64,000 bases of DNA from Rhabdophis nuchalis. Its lineage: Eukaryota > Chordata > Lepidosauria > Squamata > Natricidae. Location: positions 14,775,501-14,839,500 of the forward strand of contig CM077649.1 in assembly GCA_039707465.1 (NCBI GenBank), in the 5' to 3' direction. Position 1 is the first letter of the stretch; the number at the start of each line of letters is the position of its first letter. This document shows, piece by piece, positions 49,601 through 54,522 of this stretch. Below the pieces are notes generated by a model. It was given only the letters and a program-made list of their open reading frames with translations, was not told the origin of the DNA and searched no databases. Position numbers and translations under genes: made by a program.

Positions 49601-51384
49601 TGTTTTTTAATAAAACAACAACAAAGTTTTAGAGTTGCTACCTCATTCAGCCTATTTCAGTATTTCTTCCTGGCTACAATACTGAAAATCTATTTTCACA
49701 AATATATGCTGAAGAAAGTACACTTGGATCTACAATGAGTTCACTCTGCAAGTTCATATTCTTTGGAAGTTCAAATTATGTTTAATGAAACCACTTAGGG
49801 TAGAAATCTCAATATTACTTCTTCATTCACAAATAGAGTGCTGATTTAGTTAGCAAAACTGGCTCCAAAACCTAGAACATATTTACATTTAAGCTACTGT
49901 CTTCCAAAGAACAGAATTTAAGACAGTAAACTGCAGGCACAATTAAAATGTAAACATTTGTTTACTGCTATAGAAGTCAATTTCCAATTTGCATCTTTTG
50001 TTGCAATTGCCAAATTATAAAATTTAAAGAATATCTATATCCTTTATACTAGCTTATTGACGAAACGTCTTGGCAAAACTCTCTTGTATTAAGAATACTT
50101 TCTTCTGACATGTGGCATTTTATTTACTGCCTCTATAATCGGAATTTGGTGTTTTAAAACAATTAGCATTGCCAAAGAAACCCCTATTATCCATCTTGTC
50201 CAATAGATCTACTTCAGTATCATATACAGTAGTAATAATGAAGCAAATACAAGTAAATAAAATAAAAATAGAGGCAAATTTGGTCTAGTGAGTAAGGCAC
50301 CAGGCTAGAAAACAGAAGACTTGAGTTCTAGTCCTGCCTTAGACATGAAAGTAAGCCAAGTGACTTGGGACCACCACTCCTAGAAAGATGGTAATGGGGA
50401 GCCACTTCTGAACTCTTGTCTCAAGGACTCCAGTCAGTCACCAGGAGCCAACACTGATTCTATGATAACTAAGTTTCATCAATAAAGAATTATCTATTTT
50501 AAATGTTATAAGCAATCCAATAGGTAAAATCAGTTGGATAATCTTTCGTTGATATTCTTAAGCATGATATAGCTTCATAACCATTTTAAAAATGTTTAAT
50601 TTTACTTTCAAATAATCACACATTTCCAAAAAAAAAATTCAAAAAGACATTCTTGGCCTATTGATTTCAAGCTATTCTTTAAAAGAGTACAGGGTCTACA
50701 ATTTTCTACGAACAGTAAACTGCATTTATCAGTGTATTTCCATGGAACTCTCGTCCCTTTCTCTTTCCCGGGCAAGGATACCAAATAAGCACCTTTCTTG
50801 AACGCGTCAACTTTTTAAAACACTCGACGATGTGCGGTAATTTGGGAGGCGGGGGAGGAGCCGCGGGTAGGAGGCAATTAGATCGTCCCAGGGTTTAAAA
50901 TCCGCTTTCAAGCTCTGAAATCCACTGAATACTTCCAACGATCCGATTTCGACATTTCCAAATAACGAAGGATTGACCTTCTTTGCGGCGCCAATCCAAC
51001 TACCAGGCCGCATATGTCGGCTTCTCTCTTTCCAACCTTCTGACTCCGCTCCCCGCACCCTTTCCGTCTTAGGGAGGCCCAATTTCTCTCCCGTACTTTC
51101 CCGTGACTAATTCAAATCGATGCTCCGACTAAACTTGCCCTCGGCCTCGTTCTCGCCCAGCTGTATCCCCCCCCTCGATGCCCCTTCCGGTCTCTCGGGC
51201 AACCCCTCCCCCACTCCATCCGCTTCATCCGTTACTCCGCGTACCGACCGACCGAATCTACCTGCTTCCCAGGCAATATAAAGCCCGCTCCTCTTCCGAT
51301 TTACCTGCCGAATTGCTGCTCCTGGATCTCCCGGAACTTGGTAACGACGAAAGAACGAAAAATTTGCTCGATGTTAGTCGCCAT
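13447..51384 (-). CDS. SON: SON, nuclear-speckle splicing cofactor (12 coding exons)
   Basis: SON is an SR-related protein of nuclear speckles that promotes splicing at weak sites. Coding exons in gene order: 51305-51384, 44216-44382, 35389-42774, 32055-32218, 30170-30313, 28098-28280, 26417-26527, 24711-24827, 16625-16772, 14696-14764, 14420-14535, 13447-13605. All junctions keep frame; the total is 8844 nt, about 2947 residues (human about 2426). Domains: N-terminal MATNIEQIFRSFVV; Lys-rich tract near residue 110; a long acidic/Ser-Thr region; an RS domain, roughly 1910-2540; SPKRLTDL; VTLTKEFPVSSGSQHRKKEA; a G-patch (MGWREGEGLG, about 2805); a C-terminal dsRNA-binding domain (KHPVSALLEVCNKRRW … SPNKKHAKATAA). 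The human PELPGPP-type, DSQMLA-type and ERSMM-type repeats are absent. Intron 7 uses a GC donor. The start is the first ATG of a conserved N-terminus in a GC-rich promoter. Confidence 0.96.
13736..14383 (+). mobile_element. Rex1/CR1-superfamily LINE, 5' end with endonuclease start
   Basis: Begins with a YY1-like box AAGATGGCGGC (13737-13747) and a GC-rich leader. It then has a frame with TDELELWMAANKL, IITETWLHPLVPDASVEL and GKSKGGGLCIY, typical of the AP-endonuclease N-terminal part of Rex1-like LINEs. The RT is missing and the frame ends at 14380. It fills most of SON intron 11, ending about 37 bp from exon 11, antisense to SON. Confidence 0.65.
14420..14535 (-). CDS. SON: SON exon 11 (dsRBD first half)
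   Basis: Phase 1 in, phase 0 out before gtaaat. Encodes GKHPVSALLEVCNKRRWSPP then VLVND and EYRKHFLFK. Confidence 0.95.
14696..14764 (-). CDS. SON: SON exon 10
   Basis: 69 bp, phase 1 both ends, donor gtaaga. Encodes GLVAVGEKTQKRHGPFNTGK and DLS, the link between G-patch and dsRBD. Confidence 0.93.
15224..15380 (+). mobile_element. Sauria-type tRNA SINE
   Basis: tRNA-like head 'gtggtggtgcagtggttagaatg', region 'gctacttctgataactatcagctgcc', and a body with 'ttgactcagccttctatccttccaaggttggtaaaa' and 'ggacccagattgtt', as in squamate SINEs. It lies in SON intron 9. Confidence 0.75.
15857..15872 (+). repeat. (TG)n microsatellite
   Basis: Short TG run followed by gagaga, in SON intron 9. Confidence 0.8.
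16136..16257. mobile_element. Palindromic hAT MITE (donor locus, copy 1)
   Basis: CAGGGATCTCC…GGAGACCCCTG with duplication gtttagga (16128-16135, 16258-16265). Its right half was copied into the element at 8407-8630. Confidence 0.95.
16295..16368. mobile_element. Short palindromic hAT MITE (donor locus, copy 2)
   Basis: 74-bp deletion derivative CAGGTGTCTC…GGAGACCCCTG, duplication gtttgtaa (16287-16294, 16369-16376). Present whole within 8407-8630. Confidence 0.93.
16625..16772 (-). CDS. SON: SON exon 9 (G-patch)
   Basis: Encodes DQFLRAAPVRGGMGAQLMRK, MGWREGEGLGKNKEGN and PILVDFKTDRK; donor gtgagt, phase 1. The G-patch glycines and the aromatic residue are intact. Confidence 0.96.
22554..22688. 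mobile_element. Palindromic hAT MITE, CAGGGGTCTGCAAAG family
   Basis: 135-bp nearly perfect palindrome, duplication ccctaaca (22546-22553, 22689-22696). Both arms share the private variant ACGGGTGG/CCACCCGT. Confidence 0.97.
23638..23772. mobile_element. Palindromic hAT MITE, CAGGGGTGTCC subfamily
   Basis: 135 bp, duplication ctgtaaat (23630-23637, 23773-23780). Arms share the variant ACTTGTGG/CCACAAGT. Confidence 0.97.
24711..24827 (-). CDS. SON: SON exon 8
   Basis: Encodes IDAWAELNSIPGHFTGSTGA then QVLTSEQLSNSGPQAWVKK; phase 0 both ends, donor gtagat. Confidence 0.96.
25005..25745 (-). mobile_element. L2-like LINE, 3' fragment
   Basis: The minus strand has about 125 codons of the ORF end (SRLDYCNALYMGLP, LRELHWLPV, TPRGRAFSV-like) and the 3' UTR with the ggactcggggcgg block and a (TTTA)n tail at 25010-25031. 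Sense relative to SON, in intron 7. Confidence 0.85.
25933..26090 (+). mobile_element. Half of a 'CAGGTAGTCC' TA-flanked DNA element
   Basis: Starts TACAGGTAATCCTTGACTTAC and continues like the left half of the element at 42976-43356. It is cut at about 26090, where a short L2 fragment begins. Confidence 0.6.
26091..26160 (+). mobile_element. Short L2-like fragment
   Basis: Resembles the segment of the L2 ORF encoding SHR.GLL.VPSA.QCRLAT, with altered codons. About 70 bp. Confidence 0.5.
26411..26416 (-). promoter_or_regulatory. GC-type 5' splice site of SON intron 7
   Basis: Exon 7 ends GAACGG before GCAAGT. Frame and homology (NRAQER | IDAWAELN) fix the junction, so the intron is GC-AG. 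Apart from C at +2 the donor fits the consensus well, as GC donors usually do. Confidence 0.88.
26417..26527 (-). CDS. SON: SON exon 7
   Basis: 37 codons: PVDISSALSERTIAQKRL, FDLEAMCLLNRAQER. Phase 0 both ends; acceptor tttttttag. Confidence 0.95.
26620..27135 (+). mobile_element. Old L2/CR1-superfamily LINE fragment
   Basis: The plus strand reads LLFCKLHWLPVCSNSRC and further degenerate ORF-end codons, then an AT-rich tail with 'gagttggttgaaagccacctagagtc', a decayed version of the L2 3' block. Confidence 0.6.
27431..27452 (+). repeat. Poly-G, 22 bp
   Basis: 22 consecutive G on the plus strand, C-run in the SON transcript (intron 6). Length may be uncertain in the assembly. Confidence 0.95.
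27614..27697. mobile_element. Deleted palindromic hAT MITE
   Basis: CAGGGGTCCCCAACC … GTTGGGGACCCCTG; most of the left arm is missing. Flanks ctttaaag / ctttaaac agree at 7 of 8. Confidence 0.85.
28098..28280 (-). CDS. SON: SON exon 6
   Basis: 61 codons: TPTIKPTAPKTQVTLTKEF, PVSSGSQHRKKEADSAYGEW, VPVEKN, ending ANLE; phase 0 both ends, donor gtaaaa. Confidence 0.95.
28540..28605 (-). mobile_element. L2-like 3' tail remnant
   Basis: (TTTA)-rich then 'taccgcgcctatctccccgaagggagtcaggg', antisense form of the L2 3' block. Only the terminal 60 bp. Confidence 0.5.
28966..29450. mobile_element. TA-flanked DNA element, pogo/Tigger-like ends
   Basis: Ends TACATTTTTCAGAGTATAAGACGC and GTCTTATAGTCTGAAAAATACAGTA are inverted. 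Related to the fold-back element at 32978-33422. GC-rich interior with C and G runs, no transposase. Confidence 0.6.
30170..30313 (-). CDS. SON: SON exon 5
   Basis: 48 codons: KCKKIAQSQEDDIIVNKPHV, SDEEEEHPFINHPFKLN, EPKPIFFNLT. Phase 0 both ends, donor gtacgt. Confidence 0.95.
30625..31390. mobile_element. hAT element, host of a nested insertion
   Basis: Starts CAGAGGTCTCATTCTCGCGGCCCGCGG, ends CAGGGAAATTGAGTTTGAGACCCCTG; duplication gtctaagg (30617-30624, 31391-31398). The original element is about 195 bp; the rest is the insertion 30759-31321. Confidence 0.88.
30759..31321. mobile_element. Composite hAT element carrying 390 bp of cargo
   Basis: Duplication ccttatgc flanks the whole unit (30751-30758, 31322-31329). 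Left end: 53 bp of MITE arm (30759-30811). Right end: a complete MITE (31203-31321) that has no duplication of its own. Between them is 391 bp with no hAT sequence. The unit moved as a composite transposon. The cargo has no coding frame and no recognised repeat. Confidence 0.85.
31391..31755 (+). mobile_element. tRNA-derived SINE split by a hAT MITE
   Basis: 31391-31559 and 31695-31755 are the two halves of the same SINE seen whole at 50272-50465 (gagccacttctgaa, then cagtcaccaagaatcaatactgactc). The gap is exactly the MITE 31560-31694. Confidence 0.75.
31560..31694. mobile_element. Palindromic hAT MITE inside a SINE
   Basis: 135 bp, CAGGGGTCTGCAAAG family, duplication atctaatc (31552-31559, 31695-31702). 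Both arms carry the private GTCGGC/GCCGAC variant. Confidence 0.97.
32055..32218 (-). CDS. SON: SON exon 4
   Basis: Completes LTDL-D, then KAQLLEIAKANAAAMCAKAG, VPLPPNLMPV, ending ILELTE; donor gtgaga. Strongly conserved downstream of the RS domain. Confidence 0.96.
32945..32960 (+). repeat. Poly-G, 16 bp
   Basis: Homopolymer just before the fold-back element. Confidence 0.9.
32978..33422. mobile_element. Fold-back element, pogo/Tigger-like ends, 116-bp perfect arms
   Basis: Outer ends TACCGTATTTTTCAG / CCGAAAAATACTGTA fit a TA target duplication. Inside, 33066-33181 and 33262-33377 are exact reverse complements over 116 bp around an 80-bp loop. No transposase. Confidence 0.75.
34669..34803. 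mobile_element. Palindromic hAT MITE
   Basis: 135 bp, CAGGGGTCTGCAAAG family, last base pair changed (CCCCCG). Duplication tcttagtc (34661-34668, 34804-34811). Confidence 0.96.
34812..35388. other. SON intron 3, no recognised feature
   Basis: AT-rich. The frame of the giant exon runs about 52 codons past its donor into this intron; this is read-through, not coding. Confidence 0.5.
35389..42774 (-). CDS. SON: SON exon 3, giant exon with RS domain
   Basis: 7386 bp open in one frame, about 2462 codons (SON residues 83-2544), phase 1 both ends, donor gtaagc after SPKRLTDL. Order: Lys-rich tract (KKSKKDKKHKDKKKKKKRKK); about 1800 residues of acidic, Ser/Thr/Glu-rich sequence with loosely repeated TSE…KDLE-like phrases; then the RS/basic domain from about 37290 down to 35400. 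Human SON also has one giant exon, but its tandem repeats differ. In this copy the repeat expansion is in the RS domain. Open frames on the other strand here are mirror images of the RS codons. Confidence 0.96.
36075..37135 (-). repeat. Intragenic tandem array, about 13 x 27 codons (RS units)
   Basis: Unit consensus approximately KSRSRSVDKRE-SVR-RRRRSRSSDN-. About 13 units, each 78-84 bp, diverged from one another at the DNA level. Alternating acidic (D/E) and RS blocks give regular charge periodicity. Confidence 0.9.
42976..43356. mobile_element. TA-flanked DNA element, 'CAGGTAGTCC' ends
   Basis: Left TATAGGTAGTCCTCAACATA, right AGTCAAGGACTACCTGTA; inverted ends and TA flanks suggest a pogo/Tigger-like nonautonomous element. 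The interior includes 'ttgctaagtgag…ttgttaagtgaatcactgcag'. Confidence 0.65.
43357..44215. other. SON intron 2, no recognised feature
   Basis: AT-rich. A 120-codon frame at 43551-43913 has low-complexity composition and overlaps frames on both strands; no motif, no splice support. Confidence 0.4.
44216..44382 (-). CDS. SON: SON exon 2
   Basis: Encodes GKLGNQHNGEINTPEQ and SLVQKIEQVLSEVLGTEPRY, aligned to human NGETNTP…EEIVQKIEEVLSGVLDTELRY. Acceptor ctgactag, donor gtaaat. Confidence 0.94.
45418..49503 (+). mobile_element. Young L1 LINE, 5'-truncated, intact ORF2
   Basis: Flanked by a 16-bp target duplication aaaaagaaaaagaaac (45402-45417, 49504-49519); 3' end A-rich (to 49503). About 4.1 kb. 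ORF1 is absent, so the copy is 5'-truncated by target-primed reverse transcription, with about 160 bp left before ORF2. Inserted antisense in SON intron 1. Confidence 0.95.
45581..49366 (+). CDS. L1 ORF2p: endonuclease and reverse transcriptase
   Basis: 1261 codons without stop or frameshift. AP-endonuclease (about 1-235): MTWNVKG, LQETH, AGDFN, SRIDYIF, DSDHA. Reverse transcriptase (about 450-760): ESYRPISLIN, GFVKGRY, LDIFKAFDSVQWD, TRQGCPLSP and the catalytic YADDT (about 690). C-terminal knuckle CWRC…H…C (about 1111). Every catalytic position visible is present. Codon use is AT-rich, as in amniote L1. The start may be M1 or the ATG six codons later (MTWNVKG). Nicks DNA and copies L1 RNA at the target; this copy lacks ORF1 and the promoter. 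Confidence 0.95.
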   Translation: MRFIKIMTWNVKGTGNHIKRKRLELKFKRDSPDILFLQETHQKSEDVNRMNIKGMQIYEKSFGTSKARGVAILISNRVYFEKKQVIRDEEGRYLIIIGNINEQKVTLVNLYLPNEKQKGFLDKITKILEIESEGKVIVAGDFNLIRDRIDSNNPTRFSQTNKGEILNKWMFQNSVVDVWRELKGSERVYTFCSKVHNTYSRIDYIFVSKDLLNKVDRIDVGIFKDSDHAEVMMEIDFNFEKKERGWRYDEKLYKKEEDKIWIFKKWKESWELNDNEEVKFEIVWDTMKAIFRGESIKLSSRKYREYKAKIDQDTRQIKILENQFSLTKDKKCLEELTLLKTKLIEEDIELVKKNLRYLNRDFFEFSNKNSRLLAKMAKNKTQKREIGSLIDEKGTRCYKRLDKCEVARNFFQKLYLKKSIDLEKLKNHLGKYGMKIDQTYKELMERDITQEEINEIIQELKLGKTPGEDGLPAEFYKDFKELIIPKLQKLYNGILHGGEVPMSWNKTVISLIPKPDKDLERIESYRPISLINQDAKIFTAIISNRLNSFIDKYISYNQVGFVKGRYMSDIIRRVLNIIDVAENNGDELGIISLDIFKAFDSVQWDTIKVIIEALGFGNKFIHVISKLYQKSSAKVKVNGTMTEEIKLEAGTRQGCPLSPTLFLLVMEVLIKLIEVDEELEGYKGYKINLYADDTLIILKDIEKDLKRINKHLIEFEEMTGLKVNWSKSELLINKDGKEWESMQEQFGIRVKNTLKYLGITLSFKVRELKKINYEVMLKEVEKKIDKYKEIKLSWFGRIAMCKMMLLPKFNFLFEMLPLNLTEKDIEEYQKKLDKFCNGGKRPRLMKKLWYQNQKEGGLGIPNLLNYYRAYNIRTVIKILKGGDGHWRDLELKDIKRFGSIWFLDRAKTKKVINSYWLKGLSKTWNKFVKKLIPDITFLGKTIESWPIKTNSSRNKVIEDENIGNIVDWLKASGTESRKKKIIQKLELNWFEKIQVEKWNMKARGICNIDRSKTKFEILVSQIIKDEVGLKGLVSKIYKIINFDGNPQMVMKRNWEEDLKIKILDLDWNENWKSRIMKTLSIRIKEHNFKVVWKWYWTPLRLSQIDKKMSDKCWRCNMELGTYEHMWYKCVKIKKFWQQLETTMCKMMKRIIILRLETILLLIINELELTKYEKELIRIMIIIGRIVIARYWKIEVNIKIEEWYCEMWKLALNDKMTCDIKFREGVYKNDIFWKTWKPFVDYALGTLDVSTPVPRERGFWRF
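50272..50465 (+). mobile_element. tRNA-derived SINE
   Basis: Box-A-like 'tggtctagtgagtaaggc' and box-B-like 'gagttctagtcctgcc' at tRNA spacing, then 'caagtgacttgggacca' and 'gagccacttctgaactc'. In SON intron 1. Confidence 0.7.
51305..51384 (-). CDS. SON: SON exon 1, start codon
   Basis: ATG at 51384 opens MATNIEQIFRSFVVTKFREI, nearly identical to the human N-terminus, and ends QEQQFG + AG before gtaaat (phase 2). Confidence 0.96.
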
Positions 51385-51924
51385 GACAGCCTTTGCGCGG
51401 CACAAACCCCCTCTCTGTCCTCGAGACGCAGATCCGCCTGCGCTCTACAATTGCAACGCCGGAAGAAGATGCCGCTCTTTCCTGCCTCTTCCTTTTAACT
51501 TCTGCGTTCTCTGATTGCTTGCTTTGAGGCCGGAGGTGGGGACTGAAGCCGTCTGCGTGCGGACGCTCTGTCCTCGATGGTAGCCATAGAGTCCCGAACC
51601 GCCGACTTCCCCACAGCCTTTGCTGTTTTCTTTTTTTATTGGCTGCAACCGGCAGTTATTGTTCCGTGGGAACTATATATTCTAGGAAGGGAGAAACGTA
51701 TAGACGATTATAACGGTGACTTCCTAGGTTAAAATTTAATTTTTTTGATGGTGGAAGTCACTTCGTGGGCGCCCCCTCAGCTTTAAACCTTGACTGAATT
51801 AAACGGTGTGTCCCGTGTCCCCCCCCCCCCTCTCCCAGTCCCAAAGGTTCATGCCAGGCGGTGCTCGGGGCTTGGAAGAGCTTCGTTTTACCGTTGCCTC
51901 GCTGTGCACAGCGGCCATATTGCG

Positions 51925-51966
51925 GCTGCGCTTCAAGGCGAGGCGGCTGCGCTTCAAGGCGAGGCG
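51925..51966. repeat. 2 x 21-bp perfect tandem repeat in CpG-rich block
   Basis: gctgcgcttcaaggcgaggc-g occurs twice head to tail upstream of SON. Confidence 0.95.
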
Positions 51967-52330
51967 ACTGCTTATCGCTGGCAGTCAGGAGAGCTCGGCT
52001 CGGCGAGGAAGTGGGAGCTTGTGTGGCTTCGGGGGAGGGGGGGGGGTTAGAACGGCTGGTTACCTGTCCCGGGAAGGGAACATATCGAGACTCTCCTAAA
52101 TAATATTGCTGGGAAAGGTTCAAGAAAGTAGTTTGGAAAGTAGCCCGGTATGGTGGACTGCTTGTCATGGCCCGACAAGCACAAAAATATCTGCGTTACA
52201 TTTACATAACTGCATAGTTTCCTCCGCTTAATCTCTGGTGCGCAGCAACTTGAAGTCAATCGGTAGCAATCCCTAAAGCGCCATTTTAAGCGTCCAAGCA
52301 ACATTATCCGCTCTGCTCGCGTCGCAAGAT

Positions 52331-52820
52331 GGTTTTAACGGAATAAGTTATAAGCCAGGAAGGGGGCAAATGAAGAATGTCATTGGTAGTTCAATGCGAC
52401 ATCGTGGAGTCTTTGTTTTGTCACTTTGATGTTGTGAGAAGCTAAGGAAGAAATGGACTTCTAACAAAAGCAACATTAATTTTAGCCTATTACATCATAC
52501 AATAACTCAGTAACTATATCAAGGAAAGGTCAGGAGCATTTTAATTGAATTAAATGGTTACTTCAAACTATAATTCAAGGGTGGGGGTGGGTGTAAGAAA
52601 AGCCATAGCATCCGTGCTAAGAAAACAAAATACAACGTTGGGCATGCTAAAAATCCTTGGTTCACACAGTTGTTTCTCTAGACACATCTGGAGAACCTAT
52701 CAGAAACACGGTTTATATTTACACAATTCTGCAATGCTTTGGTTTCATTTTAAAAAGTTGCTTTGGAATGTTAGGAGTTGGAATGCAGCAGCTGGGTGTG
52801 ACTCATTAAAGCAGCTAGGT
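52331..52820. other. Intergenic DNA, nothing recognised
   Basis: Between the promoter region and the MITE at 52821. A 115-codon frame at 52554-52901 runs into the MITE and shows no motif. Confidence 0.4.
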
Positions 52821-52941
52821 CAGGGGTGGGCAAACTTTGCAACTTTAAGTCTGAAGGACTTCAGCTCCCAGACTTGCTGGCTGGAGAAGTCTGGGAGCTG
52901 AAGTCCTTCAGACTTAAAGTTGCAAAGTTTGCCCACCCCTG
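52821..52941. mobile_element. Palindromic hAT MITE
   Basis: CAGGGGTGGGCAAACTTTGC … GCAAAGTTTGCCCACCCCTG, 121 bp, duplication agctaggt (52813-52820, 52942-52949). The terminal 15 bp differ from sister copies, but symmetrically in both ends. Confidence 0.97.
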
Positions 52942-53039
52942 AGCTAGGTGCATTTTCACTTATGGATGTTCCAAAGAACCTGTCCCACATTGAATCTAAA
53001 ACATTACCCAGCCTTGTTTCTACAACTGATAGTTAAACA

Positions 53040-53485
53040 AGAATTTGCTACCATCAGTTATGAAGGCTGTTTTCCCTATCGCACAACACTAGAACTAGGG
53101 GGCACTCCATGAAACTTTTGGAAGCTAGACCTCAAACAAATAAGAGGAAGTACTTTTTCACCCAGAGGATCACTGGTCTATGGAACTCCCTGCCAGAAGA
53201 AGTGGTGACAGCTGTCAGCCTTGACACCTTTAAGAAAGGATTAGGCGAGTTCATGGAGAACAAGGGCATCCATGGCTATCATGATGGATGCCTAAGGACA
53301 CCCTCCGGGATGGAGAGATAGGCAGGATATCTCTCAATGCCATTTGCAGGGAATCATAAGCAGGTGAAGACATCTGCTTGGGAATACCCTGAAGCAAATG
53401 GTGAGCCACTGTGTGAGACAGAATGCTGGACCAGATGGGCTGTGGCCTGTTCCAGCAAGGCTATTCTTATGTTCTTAAGGCTACC
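53040..53485 (+). mobile_element. CR1 LINE 3' end (second subfamily)
   Basis: ORF end KRKYFFTQRITGLWNSLPEE, LDTFKKGLGEF, then a UTR ending 'gaccagatgggctgtggcctgttccagcaaggctattcttatgttctta' with the ATTCTTATGTTCTTA octamer-like tail. Confidence 0.75.
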
Positions 53486-54125
53486 AATTTAGATTATTTC
53501 AAATGAGATTGGAAAACTTCACGAATAAAAGGCTACCAATGACTCCTAATCGGAAACAGGGAAATATACATTGAATAACACCTTAAGAACAAAAGTGGAA
53601 GGTATTAATTCCCTATTCATGCTTAAGAACTTCCGTAATTCTTGATCACTGATAGAATACTAGGTTAGGTAATCTGCCTTAATTCAGCAAGACTTATATT
53701 TTCAGCTGATGCCCCATAACTAAGCTTAGATTATGATATTCATAAATATAAAAACAATGTAAGAGCTAACTAAAATTTATCTTTAAAAATAGCATATCCA
53801 AGGTAAAATTGTGGCTGTTCTGGTTATGGTGCAGCCCAAATAATTGAGCTGAACACACTTAAAACTGAGTGGATTTTAGAAGGAGCCCTTTTTTATTCTA
53901 TCATCTCTTACAATATTAGACAACACAGTATCAACAGTAGAGACCTTCAAGTTTCTGAGTTCTATAATCTTGCAGCACTTGAACACCTAACATTAGAACC
54001 ATCGTTAAAAAGGCAGTTACAAAGAATGTTCTTCGGCATCAACTCAGAAAGTTCAGACTGCCCAGAAGCTGTTAATACAGTTCTACAGAGGAATGGCTGA
54101 GTCTGCAATTTGTACTTCTATAACT
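53486..54125. other. Intergenic DNA, nothing recognised
   Basis: AT-rich, no structure recognised. Confidence 0.4.
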
Positions 54126-54133
54126 GTCTAGTT

Positions 54134-54239
54134 CAGGGGTCTGCAAAGTTGGCTCTTTTAAGACAGGTGGACTTCAATTCCCAGAATCCTGGGAGTTGAA
54201 GTCCACCCGTCTTAAAAGAGCCAACTTTGCAGACCCCTG
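54134..54239. mobile_element. Short palindromic hAT MITE
   Basis: 106 bp, centre deleted. Duplication gtctagtt (54126-54133, 54240-54247). One arm asymmetry (ACAGGTGG against CCACCCGT). Confidence 0.95.
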
Positions 54240-54522
54240 GTCTAGTTCATTACAGCAACCAGAAAACGACAGGTGCAGACTTCAATGGATAATTAGGACT
54301 GCAGAAAAAACAATTGCAACTAACCTGCCTTCCATTCAGGACTGTATACTGCATGGGTCAGAAAGAGGGCTGAGAAAATATCTACAGACCTGTCACATCC
54401 TGGACCTAAACTGTTTCAACTCCTCTCCTCAGGACGCTGTTATAGAGCATTGCATGTAAAACAATTAGACACCAAGACTCCTCATGCCATCACTCTGCTG
54501 AACATCTAATTACCACAATACT

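Larger units (their letters stand above)
50810..52330. promoter_or_regulatory. GC-rich promoter region of SON
   Basis: Two CpG-rich blocks (about 50.81-51.62 and 51.79-52.30 kb) around SON exon 1, in otherwise AT-rich DNA. No TATA at a useful position. YY1-like CCAT boxes occur (gcggccatattgcgg near 51910, cgccatttt near 52279). In human this promoter is shared with divergent GART; a divergent exon could not be identified here. Confidence 0.7.

Noticed and set aside
51178..52103. GC-rich frames on both strands around SON exon 1
   Set aside because: Typical long chance frames of a CpG-rich region. None resembles GART or continues the SON frame.
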